A stretch of DNA of 64,000 nucleotides. Source: Litoditis marina (taxonomy: Eukaryota > Nematoda > Chromadorea > Rhabditida > Rhabditidae). The translations under genes were made by a program, and so were the position numbers. Location: assembly GCA_964036275.1 (NCBI GenBank), contig OZ038438.1:11851321-11915320 (forward strand), given 5' to 3'. The number at the start of each line of letters is the position of its first letter. The first letter of the stretch is position 1. Below are positions 26,441 to 37,929 of the stretch, piece by piece. The notes beneath the pieces were generated by a model. That model was not told the origin of the DNA. It worked only from the letters and a program-made list of their open reading frames with translations, and ran no database searches.

Positions 26441-29400
26441 CTAGACTTCCATTCGGTCTGGAACCACACTGACGGGAGCCACCAAGTTGTCTTTCTTCGA
26501 AGCATTGTGAGAACACACTGCTTTGCCTCGCACAGTCACCTTTAACGGAATTGATCAGAACGAAATTCACTACGGAAAACGTTGAGCTCAACAGATATAC
26601 AAGTGAAACTCGTGTGAAAGGGTAACTCACCTCCAAGAAGGCGACCAGTTCTACCACGCAGTACATCGTAATCGTGGGCCATGTCATTATCAGATGGAAT
26701 ACGTTGCGAATGATGCCCGTCTTGTCTTTGATCTTGTTGGGGAATACCTGAATTCTACTCTTCAGCAAGTTGCGTTCACGAAATTTGAGTTGTAGTGGAA
26801 TCTTTCAAACACATCTCTCGTTTAGTCTGTGAATACAACGGATTTCAACTACGAACGGAACAAAATTACCATCTTTTTCTGCTATGAATAGAGTACCTTG
26901 TTTTTCTACATTGGGCTTCTGGATTGTCGTTTATGATTTGAACGAATCCAAAACACTTTCTATAATCTAGCCATATTTTGAAAAATCTTTAGTCTCACCG
27001 GTTGACACAGATAACTGATGAGAAAGACACAGAAGAACCAGAAGTACTGAAGACCGAGGAATCCCAGCATAATCCAGGTGAAGACGTCCTGATCTGGTAT
27101 GACTATACCCCATACTCCGTGACCGACGCGGGTCAACATGGCTGGTGTCTGGAATTCACACTTTTTCCTATTAAAAAATGCTTTGTGTAATTTAAATTGA
27201 TTATTACATGTTCTCTACTCATAAAGTGAACACAAAGTGTTGTATCGTTGTGGAAAATAAGTTGAGTTTCATTCTCAAGTATCACTTGTTAACAAGTTCT
27301 CATTAAAAATACTTCGTGTGGTTGAGACTCACCACAAGTGGAGCTATCAACGTGTAGACGGAAGCAATACACAAAAGGAATCCGTAATAGAAAACGAATT
27401 TGAACGTGAACGAAATCGAGACCATCAATGGTAGACGGAAGAATTTGATGGCAAAGTAATGGAACACCTGGAAAGAATAAAAAACTGACCTGTCCCATGC
27501 GACATTTTTCACATACAGTGCATACTGTTTGTCCATCAGCTCTACTGTTTCATATAATTGAAGTATCATATAAAAGTGAAGTTCGCGTTGCAAATATCAA
27601 ACAAACATATATTCTGTCCGTATCATGCGACAATTAATACCAGCTTTTCGATAATCAGGTGGCTTACTTCAGCGGCTCCAATAGTCCATCTTCTAATTTG
27701 CCGAGCCCATTCGTACCATTCGTCGATGTAGTTTTTGCCTAAATGTACTAGTGACTGAGCGACAAGATTGTATGTTGTACAAGTCAAAGAGAGTTGCAAC
27801 GTTCGAATCGATGCTTGTTTCAGTTTTTCAGGCTACACTTCTGGAGCACTTCAATCAACAGCCGTTATCCACCTGTTATGTTCCTATATGCACTTTGATT
27901 GAGAAATTCATCTTGCAGATGGTATCAGCTGCTAGTTGAATCGACATCAAACATCTTAAATTTGATGAACGTAGGACTGTGCTTTGCTTAATATCTTGTT
28001 TAATCTTCATTCTCATGGCGTTCTATTCTGAATTCATGTTTCTCCGTGTTGCTTACCGCTGGTAGGTCCACTGAGAGTGGCGACAGGGATGGCACGAATT
28101 ACACATTTGTGTCGGACTGCCAACGACCATCGAATAAGGGCAATGATATCATCCATCTGAACAATGTATTCTAACCATTTGGTTCTCGGAAAATCGAAGC
28201 ATTTCTTGAAGAATGAAATACAACGAAACAGAAATGTACTGTAAAACATGTTTGGGAAAAACTGAGGCCGCGGATAGTTTTTCCCTCCCGTACCAATGTA
28301 TTTTTGAGGGGGTATTTAATATTAGTGGAAACGACCGCTGGATGATTCTCGACATAACTGAATCAGTGAAAAAAGAACATGATCTGTCATTTGTACCATA
28401 AGAGTCGTGCCATATAACACTACATTCTCCAATAGGAAGGGTGTATCTAACCTGATAACCGGGATGTGTGTACTCTCCATCCTCGAACAGTTTTAGAGTG
28501 AGTGAGAAGATGCTCATGGTGTTGATGTTCCATGGAATCAAGTATCCCATCATGAAGAATGCTCTGCATGAGAACAAAATTATTGAAGAGAGGCGATAAC
28601 GTGAATTACTGGATACGAAGTTTTATCAGCTGGCACATTGAATTTGTTCGGAAATGTCATACGGGTCAACGTACCTCAACAAGCCGGTTGCTCGTACAAA
28701 AAACGGCGATTGGTCGAGATTGATGCAATAGAAAAGTGGTGATTGCCAGACGGTGTACGCTCGCTCCTGGAACAATATCAATATTAAGCTTGAATAAACT
28801 TGTTTCTCTAATGAACTATGTGTTTGCGTAGAAAAATATGATATAGATGGTCCCAGTCTGGTTCCTTAAATATATATTGTGTTACAAGGTTAACATTTCC
28901 GTTAATATCATAAAACGTGCACATTTTCCGAACTTTGGTGAAAACAGATAAAATTCCGTTTCAATTATTCGAAGAGAAAATCGTTTGTAGATCACTCAAA
29001 TCACCTTCTTGCTGATTTTCCAGTAGTCCTCTTCGAGTGCATCGAAATACCTTTCTCCAAACACGGAATCACAATCGCCCGTGGTGACTAACAACTCTAC
29101 ATTGTCTATTCCGTTGTCAAGTGGATAGTTCTGTAAATATGAGATGGTAACCGATAACAAACTAAGATAGACTGATGATGACCCAACCCTCTGAGAACAA
29201 CACCAAAATCGTCTTGAATCAGGGTCGAAACGATTTTGAGTGGCACCTTTCACTGAGCACATATTTCCATGATAAGATAGATGTGTTCATCTTTCCTCGG
29301 GTGAGGAGTGTTTATTGACGGCTGCTACCGCCGTTTCACAAACTTATAGTATGATGTTTAAAACGTACTAAGAGACGTTCAAACTTTATCTCTGGAAACC

Positions 29401-31406
29401 TTTCATAATTGACTACTCATTGACAAAGAAGTGGTTGGTCGACACCGTATTAGAAAACATTGCGATAAAGTTTCACAGGAATCATACCTTGTCATAGCGA
29501 AGCATTTTCACTGCGGTACGAGCAGCGTAGTTGAAGTTCGAACATTTTCCTACAAAAAAAAACAAATTAAAAATGTTCTCCATGTCCTATCGTCTTTGAA
29601 CCTCGGCATTTTTGTAATGTATTGTTGGTTTTCTTGTTAGACCGAACACCAGGTGAAGACGGCCAACCCGCCGAAACGTCAGCACTAAATAAAACATCAT
29701 ATCACCTCGTGTTCGGTCTAACAAGAAAACCAACAATAAATTAAAAATGGTTTCTATTCTGGTTACTCTGACATGGTAAAAAGGGCGATTAGGAGATAGG
29801 TAATACAAGCTCACCCGGAATGTCACCGGCCAATCCCTTTGGATGGAACGTGACAATGAACCGATCAAACAATGGGTCGTATTTCTCATGAAGTTTTCTC
29901 TTCTTCTGAAAATAACACCAAATAACACTGTCGCTGATGCAAACTAATAGGTCCGTGTTCGATTGCCAACTATTTCCATGGTTTTTTCCTCATCATATTT
30001 GTATATCACATGCTTGCATGTAAGTAAATGGATCAACTGAAGGAATGACTCGAACTAAACATCGAACGTGAATAATTCAATATTTTTTACAGATCGAATC
30101 TCGTGCAGTGTTGTTCATACGTGCGACGTGCCTACATACAAAGTGGGTTCGTATTTAAAGAGCTAGAACAATGTTTTATCCAAGTGTAACTGGACAGACG
30201 ATCAACTTCTCGTCCAAACAAAGATACACCCCTCCTATTGGAGTTATTCTCCTAACATTCAATTGCGAACGAGTTCTCGAACGAGCTCACCTCTTCCTTA
30301 TCTGGGGAACCCTGTTCCATTCCAACCAAGCAGGTAATTTTCTGTTTTGCATCTTTTTGTGAAGCTATACTGTCGATTGTTTCCATTAACAATTCCAGTG
30401 GCTCACTGTAGACACAGAGACCAACGAGATGTTTCACGATCACTCCTTCCGGGTTAGGAATCTGTAAAGTTATAAGATGTTTTTCATAGAATTTTTTTGA
30501 AAACTAACTAAGTATAGTTTGTTAGAATGTAGACTAACGTTAAAAAAGATTTTCTATTGATAAACCCTAAACCAGTTTGGTACCATGAGTTTCCCACCTT
30601 TTCTAACTCGATTTTATGATGTGCGAAACGGCGAAGTTTCCATGTGTATCTCAAGGCGTTGAACACAGCGATCATCCACAGAACATGCAGGATTATTGAA
30701 ATGATGGTGACGATTTCGAGCGAAAAATCCTAGAAAGGGAACTTTTATTTTGTCTAAACCATGGTAAGCCTGATGAAATCACTTTGAAACTGTTTTGGTA
30801 ATTACCTGTACTGCCGGTATGCAGGGAATCCATATCGCGGACGAAATGAACAGAAAAATTAGAAATGTGAAGAGGAGGTTCCAGCGAATATAATAGTTGG
30901 CGGGTTTTGCTATGCGACCTGCATACACCGAGAACCTGTAAAAATAACCCTTCACTGCTCATTTATGGTTGTTGAAACAAAAATGACCTAGTAATGAAAA
31001 AAATATAGTAATGAAGACGGTTGAACCGTGAAACATCCCCTGATAAAAAAGAATCAAAGAATTTGGGTTTCCGGTAAAGAAAAGTAAAGGTGAAAACACA
31101 ATTATGTGGACGAACCTTTTAATACTTCCTGTGACTTTTTTTGATATAGAATCTTTGACGTTCTGGAACTTGCTCTGTCTTCTGTGAGCGAACAGTTTTT
31201 TCTCTGGCAAGGAATATGACTTGAACTGAAAACATGCATTTGTTATGTTTTGTTCGAAATGAATAGCCGTGAAATGTCATATAAATCAGTTCAACTTGCT
31301 CTATGTATACCTTTTTCGAGGGCTGCTCATCGATAATGTCGATTCGTGCTTCTGGCAGCTCTGCGGGAGCTAGACCAAGTTCGGACTTGGAATTGTTCAC
31401 CGACAT
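26441..31406 (-). CDS. Polytopic family-2 glycosyltransferase (processive-synthase-like)
   Basis: A membrane GT2 enzyme predicted to transfer sugars from a nucleotide-sugar in the manner of chitin, cellulose or hyaluronan synthases; the actual product is unknown. 597 residues in 16 exons: 31406-31311, 31225-31116, 30935-30806, 30729-30598, 30461-30291, 29905-29815, 29549-29488, 29130-29005, 28766-28675, 28563-28452, 28156-28057, 27738-27668, 27467-27333, 27148-26999, 26747-26631, 26539-26441; all phases agree. Two membrane segments lie near 88-110 and 116-138. The catalytic part follows, with VTTGDCDS (DxD at 283-285) and ARQIRRW (QxxRW at 421-425). Three or more hydrophobic stretches span 432-565, and the tail contains HNASKKDNL. 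Exon 2 could instead run on into the next intron, which stays open, but the chosen join uses the better acceptor. An acceptor at 31434 leaves a 27-base leader. Confidence 0.85.
29613..29745. mobile_element. Foldback (MITE-like) element in a glycosyltransferase intron
   Basis: 29620-29649 and 29709-29738 are exact 30-base inverted repeats (left arm starts TATTGTTGGTTTTCTTG). Pairing continues inward through AGGTGA/TCACCT with one mismatch, and outward imperfectly. The unpaired centre contains GAAGACGG and GCCGAAACGTC. It lies within the intron 29550-29814. I see no clear target-site duplication, so the class is inferred from shape only. Confidence 0.75.
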
Positions 31407-32913
31407 CCCACTCAAGGCCACCAAGCTCGTGAGCTGACAAAGGTGGAAGTGTATTGAGTTCAACAATAGTCTGTGAGCAAACTGTCTTTCAAATAAACTT
31501 TGGGCACGAAGGTCAAACTCCTAGCGTAATGTTTATGATTCATTGAGTTGTCAGACACATCGACACAGTAGTGAAAAGCAAGGTAAATGGAAAATTCCAT
31601 GAAAAAGTATAATTCCGTGAATAATTTCTACTCAGACACTCAGTCAACAAAATGTTCTGCGTGGAGACAACCTCAAAAGGTTTTGAAGGTAAACTAGTGA
31701 ATGTTATAACTGAATGAGTACATGAACTATCAACAAGTGCAATGTTAAGTAGATGAAACATATTGGCGATGGCAAAGCACATATCGTACCCAAAATGTTC
31801 TCCCATCTTTAAGTACGGCAAACCGCATGGGCGGTACCATGAAAGAATGCCACCGTGTGTGGGGGCTTTGAACGCTTCCTACCAAACAGTCGCGCATCGA
31901 CTATAATCTCATGGCAAACAGTTCATTGTGTTACATGGACTGAAGAACATCTCATTACTGTTCGAGATGTATGTTCGTGAACAACGTGGCGGTGGAGTCT
32001 GAAGGACAGGATCAACGTCTTGCTAAACAAGTTAGTCAAAAAAACATTTCAGAGCTGTTACTAGATTAAGAATGTATCAGACGACCTTGCACTCAGTGTG
32101 GACTGTACGGATGAGGTACATCCTATAACCAGACGCCATTTTATATAAAACTCATTCAAAAAGTGTGTAACAATGAGCAAACTGAGTTAAAGAAGATATC
32201 TTCATTTCTTGAACGCATATCTGCTGTTCACTTCAACTTGTGTGGCAGTCACATAGTGTATGGACCCCCCACGAGCTAATGTCCTCAGGTCGGCTCACGC
32301 CGGAAGAAAGTTTCGAAAAAATGGTGAGCCTAATGGGGAACCCTTGGATGAGCAACTGATGTACTTTAGAGTGACTAGACTGGGGGCCATGAGCCAGAGA
32401 GTTAATCCACTACCTATTCTATACGGCCCGTATTTCGTTCCACCTACGTACTCCAAATCCCTTGTAGGTGAACCAAACTGAGTATAGTGAAGTGATCATT
32501 TGTGACCAATGCAGCGATAATCACCAAACCAGAACGACAGTAAATTAGACTGTTGGACACTCGTGAATGGACTGTTCATAGAAGAAGTTGCCTGGACCAA
32601 TTGTTACTGTAGGGTAAGTTTAAATACGAAAAACTGGAAGTCGTGAAACCGAACAAACTGCTTCCATTAGGTATTATATAAAAGTGCATCTAGAATACTA
32701 ACTACGCGTACGCTAGTCGTACTGATCTTATTTTATTATGTAATAAAGATCTCTTGTGAATGATGAGTAAGAGCAGAGCTGGTGGGGTACAACCACTTTC
32801 CACATTTCTATAGTTTGTTTCATTCCCACTGAGACCAATTGGCGTCCTGCCAAGATTTTTGAATGACTATTTCTTAGAGCACACATAAGTGTTCTAAGGA
32901 ATGTGTAAAACAA

Positions 32914-33088
32914 TTTTCCCTCTCTTTCCCTTTCTCCCTCTCTCCCTTTCTCGCTCTCTCTCTCCCTCTCTTCCTCTCTCCCTCGCTCTCTCTCTCCCTC
33001 CATCTCTCCCTATCTCCCTCTCTCTCCCTCTAACCCTCTTTCTCTTTCTCTCCCTCTAACCCTCTTTTTCTTTCTCTTTCTCTTTCTG
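32914..33088. repeat. Pyrimidine-rich (CCCTCT)n low-complexity tract
   Basis: About 175 bases almost purely of C and T on the plus strand, made of irregular CCCTCTCT, CTTTCTC and CCCTCTAACCCTCTTT units. It is the longest microsatellite-like tract in the window. Open frames across it (poly Arg-Glu on the minus strand) are artefacts of composition. Confidence 0.9.
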
Positions 33089-34769
33089 ATTTCATTTTTA
33101 ATTTGATTTTTCATCCCACGTAATTGTGTGGATTTGTTGACACACAATATCCATAATCATATTTCTGTCTAATTGCATCATCTGTGTTTGTTGTAAGTTG
33201 TCTTTATTTCTATAGTCAACCCACGCGGTTCGCTGCAATTACCTTTCCTCCCACGGGATTGCACCACTCGTCAGTTATGTGATATATGAGTCAGTATGTG
33301 TTTTACTCGCGGTAAACAAAGATTTGTCCTGTATCTATTTTCCGTTCTGCTTTTGGTACGCGTAAGCAATGATACTACACGAGGGCACGGAATAGTTAGC
33401 GCAAGAAAACGTCAAGGTCTTTTCTAGAATAGGTATACCAAATACTAAATCAGAGTATTCCGTTTATTACAAAACAATTATATTATTGTAAATTCCGGGC
33501 TCGGAAACAGGTGTGTTTACCACTCACCTGACGTGCCCAACATCGATAGCCACAACGTATTATATTATTGAATGATTCTGTTTCATCCGACCTGTTTATT
33601 AACCTTTTAACAACTAATAATAATGCTAATAATGCTATATCTATAGACCATTTTTCTATAACCTGAAATTCACTAAATTTTTCAAAACCATTTGTATCTT
33701 AATACTTCTTCAACGACCTTACAACTCAAGAAGGAGGAAAACTGCATATTGTCGTTGAATAATTACCCGAACATGAACATTTTCACTGTGACGCAATCAT
33801 GCTTGGTTAAATGGTTTTCTAATCAATCTGATTTTTTTTCACTCACTTTCCGTATCATTATAGGTATTGAAATGTCAGTAACGTTTGTGTTATTTTATCA
33901 GCATTTTTTGTACGTATCTCGTTTGCGGTGTACATTACGTATATCGCTTTCATGAGAAAAGATTAAGATTAGGGGAAAAAAGTTTTATGTGTGTAATTAC
34001 CTTTTCATGCTCTGTAAGTTTCTTCTTCATTTTCGCTCAAACAGAGTGAGGGAACACGTGGTGTTGCCCGGTCACAGCATGTTGGTGGAAGGGTGCTATT
34101 TGAGTGTGAACAGAAATGTCATCAACAAACTTGGCGGCATAATAATTGAAGATTTCTTCATGAATCGCGTTCTGAAAACTGACGGTAGTTTGCGGTAGAG
34201 CCCAATTTTTCCGTCTCGTTGTTAGCGTGATCCTTTCTCGTTCCCAGTGTGCTTGGATTCGCCATTTCGTTAAAATTGAATTATCAGTAACAAAAATTTT
34301 CCGAACTGCAAGAATTGTAGTATCTTGTTGTAATCTGACCACAGTACGTATGCTGGAATATCCCGACACTGTAACCGTAACCTGCATTTCTTGCTTGGCG
34401 AACCATTTTGCAAACTCGTAAACTGCTCTCAGCGTTCTTCTGCGCTGCACGTTATCAACCTTTGATATCAAACTAAACAGAAGTTCTTATTCCAAAGATT
34501 ACACGAGCTGGCCATCGTAGCGTTGCTGGCATTTAGGCTTAACGGTAAAAAGTCCTCTACTCAAATAGAAAACACCCCCTCATTCCGAGACCAAACAGTT
34601 ACGCGATAGTACAACTTTTGCTAAATGGACTACTCCGGGATTGACCCAACCTAACCGAAAGAAAACCAATAACAAAGACGTTCCTTCATTGAAAGAACAG
34701 TCAGAATAAAGTGAGTACAAAGCGCGTCACACACACCCATAGGTGAAAAGACACGGGCCCGTGATTAAA

Positions 34770-35020
34770 TCGCCCTAATAGGGCCTACTAGGGCCGCTTA
34801 TGGTGATAAGGTTTATCTCGAATACTGAATTTAGCTCCTTTTCCTTGCTCACTCTAACATACAGTCTGGAAAAAATGAAATAAAACGTAGAGTAGTGCAA
34901 CGCGGTTGCAATCAAAATCAAAAAAAGCGTTGTCTATATGGGACTCGCGGCCCTTCAGGGCCTTTTGACCCACGCTTACTTGATGACCCAAAATACCGCT
35001 TTTAGGGCCTAATAGTCCCT
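34770..35020. repeat. Cluster of short AGGGCC-type inverted words
   Basis: CCCTAATAGGGCCTACTAGG at about 34773 is followed 150-230 bases later by GCGGCCCTTCAGGGCC and TTAGGGCCTAATAGTCCCTAG-like words, partly in inverted orientation. It is imperfect and its boundaries are loose; it may be the remains of a palindromic element. Confidence 0.4.
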
Positions 35021-37157
35021 AGACTTTCATCTGAGTAGTAACAGAACATCTACCTAGGCAAGATATTAGTGAATGCGCTCATGGTATACCAAAAGGAAAT
35101 TGAATGATTACGTAAAGTTCGCATTCTAATGAGGCATCGCAAACTTTGTCATTGCATGTTTCTGATTTCTGTTGAATTTACGTGTTTCACGTGACTGTGA
35201 ATTTGACTAACAGTATAACATCGTCTTCACCACACATACTGTTAGTGAAAGGCATAGTAGAAAGTTTGGTTGAGATCAGTGTTGGTCAGCGTTCGGTTAG
35301 AAAGTACACGAGTACTGATGTCTATACACGTGTTGAGGCAACGCGACTAATCCATATACTTCTAGTGTGAGAAACCCTTCTTCAATCCCGACTTTTTCGA
35401 ACATATGGAGTGGTTCTTCAGCCGAGGATAACTAGAGGGAAATGTCGCAACATATGAGTTTGCTAGAGCCATTCACTCCACCAGCAGCATGAAGGTGAGT
35501 TTCGTATTCATTTCGTAGTTCTGTATTTACAGTAAAACGGTATTCTGTTCTCTTGGTAATTTTCACTCAACATCTCAATCATAAAAGCAGTTGAAGTTCT
35601 ACTGGATTTTTGAACAATTTCAGACTACGATGTACGCACACGTCTGAAATAGTTTTGTTCTCCCTGTACAATGATTTCAAGGGGGTTTGTAAAAAAGACA
35701 TACACAACAATCAAACATAGTTGTGAAAACACCCGTATTTTGAACAGCGAACGAACTCTGTTCGTTCTCCGCGTTTCCATAGCGAATAAAACTTCTGTTT
35801 TCAGAAAGGGAAGTTCTCAGTGGTCGACATACTTTCCGAGAAGTGAGCAGGAGCTTAAGACACTGTCCGGCTTGGATTAGTAATGCGGTTATACATAGCA
35901 AAACACTCGTATTCAGAAATTGTACTCGAGTTGGACAAATGATGTGGTCAAGTAACAAACCAAATACATCGCCAACATTACCAATATACCTAATATCACA
36001 TCAAATTCATTCTTACATTGTTCTCAGCACCAAAATACAATATTGGCGGTATTCCGCCTATTCTATACTTCCTGATCTTCTAGCGATTCGTAGTAAACTT
36101 TTTTGAATATTAGTCGAAAATCGCCAAAAAGCCGCGATCTCAACAAAATTTCCGTTTTTGAGTACTTCAAGACATATATAGTTGTTTGGTGCCACATTAT
36201 GCAGGATCCAAAACTACAACGGAATTTGAAATGCAAATATTCTTAAGATCTGTTCTTGTAATTATGACTGTACTGAAGTCAAATCATAATGGAAAATGCA
36301 ATGTGGTTGTTCATAACACTATCATAAGCTTAACTTTCAAAATTTCCAACACGTAGTTGCTGTTAAAACCGTTCTAGGGGCGAATGAATGTTATAATTAT
36401 AACCCATATGGTTCGGTATGAATATGATTCCAGGTTCCCGTACAAAATCAAGCGATCTCGCTGTACGTTCAGCACATACCAAATTCAGACACTATCCGTG
36501 GTTTATTTAACATTTCACTATGTAGATTCTCAACAAAGAAGGTATCTAGCACTTCTACTAGGATTGACAGAGAAACAGGTTGGGATTTATTTTGAAATTA
36601 TTTCCGATTGCTTGTTCGATAATTGTGCGTTTACGTTCTGAGACATAATGGAAAAGTCAAAATCTATTCATCCTCAATTTTGTTGGTTATATAGATAAAA
36701 GATATGATTCACACTTTACAGCTCTATCCAAACTAGGTTACAGTTCTATTCACGACATGTTACCGAAAGCTGAGAAAAGAAAGCGTGTCGTGACAATAAA
36801 ACAGTTCTCCTCATGTATTCATTCATTTAATGAAAGAATTAATTGAAAAAAAAATGAACACACCTTCTGCTATCAGTATGACTGAAATCTGTCATTTAAA
36901 ACTGTTTACTTTAATAACTACAAACTAAAGCGCCGAATGATTAGATACAAAGATCACGGAAAAACAAAGGATCTTTCATTTATCTTCATAACGAATGCTT
37001 TCAAATCGAATGTGAATCAGACCTACATTGGAAAAGTTGGAACCGTGCTTCATGGTTCCTATTACCTACTGTATAGTTGGAACTAGAGAGATTCAGGTTT
37101 ACGGGTTTTTCGCACTGCCGGGTTTTTATTTCATTCGGTGTATAACACTTTGAAGTA

Positions 37158-37273
37158 GGACGACTATGTGGACCAATCCCGACGTATCGGTCCTTTAAAC
37201 CTTTAAAGTGCAATTGAAAATAAATTGCAGTTTGAAGGACTGAATCGTCGGGATTGGTCCACATAATCATCCT
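37158..37273. mobile_element. 116-base hairpin element
   Basis: Both ends read AGGA(C/T)GA(C/T)TATGTGG inward and the arms match for about 28 bases (through CCAATCCCGACG) with few mismatches. Weaker pairing (GTCCTTTAAA/TTTGAAGGAC) continues to an A/T-rich centre. Flanks share an ACACTTTG-like word. The size fits a tiny foldback transposon; a small-RNA precursor is the alternative. Confidence 0.7.
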
Positions 37274-37929
37274 TCTTGTACACTTTGTTTTAGATCAAGA
37301 TTTGGTTCCAAAATCGAAGATACAAAGAGAAGCTGACGGATTCAATGGAACGGCAGTGAAACTGAGAAACGTCTCCGAATTATTATATCTTGTTTTGTAT
37401 CATAAATAAATATACCTTCCACATTGTATGAGAAATTCAACCGAGGAAAGGTTGTTGGTTGAATCGTATTGATTTTTCCCCTGCCCGCGACAAACTGTCT
37501 CTCTTATTTCATTTATGGTTCATAAATAAAAGTACGAATAGACAAAAACACGCACTACATTAAATTTTTAGTTTCCATGTTGATTTTTCTTTCGAATAAT
37601 TTAATAATAAAAATATTCATTTTGAAATATAATTCAATAAAAAGCAGCTTTTTCTTAATCATTGGTAGTAAAATCTTTTAAATATTCAATTATCCCTGAA
37701 TAAACGTAAGTGTTGATTTGTTATGCTGTGAAGACTATTTCGCAATAGTGTGGTACACGTTTCATATACGTTGCATTGTAGGTTCTCGGCTGTTTCGAAA
37801 TACATCACATCAGTGTGAGTAGCCATACGACACGCGACCTGTTACTCCTTCTCATATCACTGCTTCTTCTAATTAATCTTGTATTTTTGAATGCCTTCTA
37901 TTTATCCCGAAATTAGAGAGGATTCCAGG

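Larger units (their letters stand above)
31407..37929. other. Gene-poor spacer between divergent genes
   Basis: It must hold the promoters of the glycosyltransferase gene (leftward) and the C19orf12-like gene (rightward). I see no gene I can support. Visible structure: a pyrimidine-rich tract (32914-33088), a cluster of AGGGCC words (about 34,770-35,020) and a long hairpin (37158-37273). The longest minus-strand open frame (34037-34471) begins with TTG, not ATG, and has no motif. Confidence 0.5.

Noticed and set aside
30970..31115. Read-through of glycosyltransferase exon 2 into the following intron (hydrophobic, open)
   Set aside because: It needs a weaker acceptor inside the next exon, whereas the chosen donor and TTTTTACAG acceptor fit in phase and give a continuous family-like N-terminus. 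It remains a minor alternative.
32260..32481. 73-codon open frame on the plus strand
   Set aside because: No domain, no splice partners, and ordinary spacer composition around it.
32728..33003. Arg/Glu-rich open frame on the minus strand
   Set aside because: Produced entirely by the pyrimidine microsatellite on the plus strand.
34037..34471. 144-codon minus-strand open frame
   Set aside because: It starts with TTG, has no ATG near its beginning, no family motif and no splice partners.
37891..37929. Upstream in-frame ATG for the C19orf12-like gene
   Set aside because: A GATTCCAG acceptor ends at 37928, one base before the preferred ATG, and the shorter N-terminus lines up with the family.
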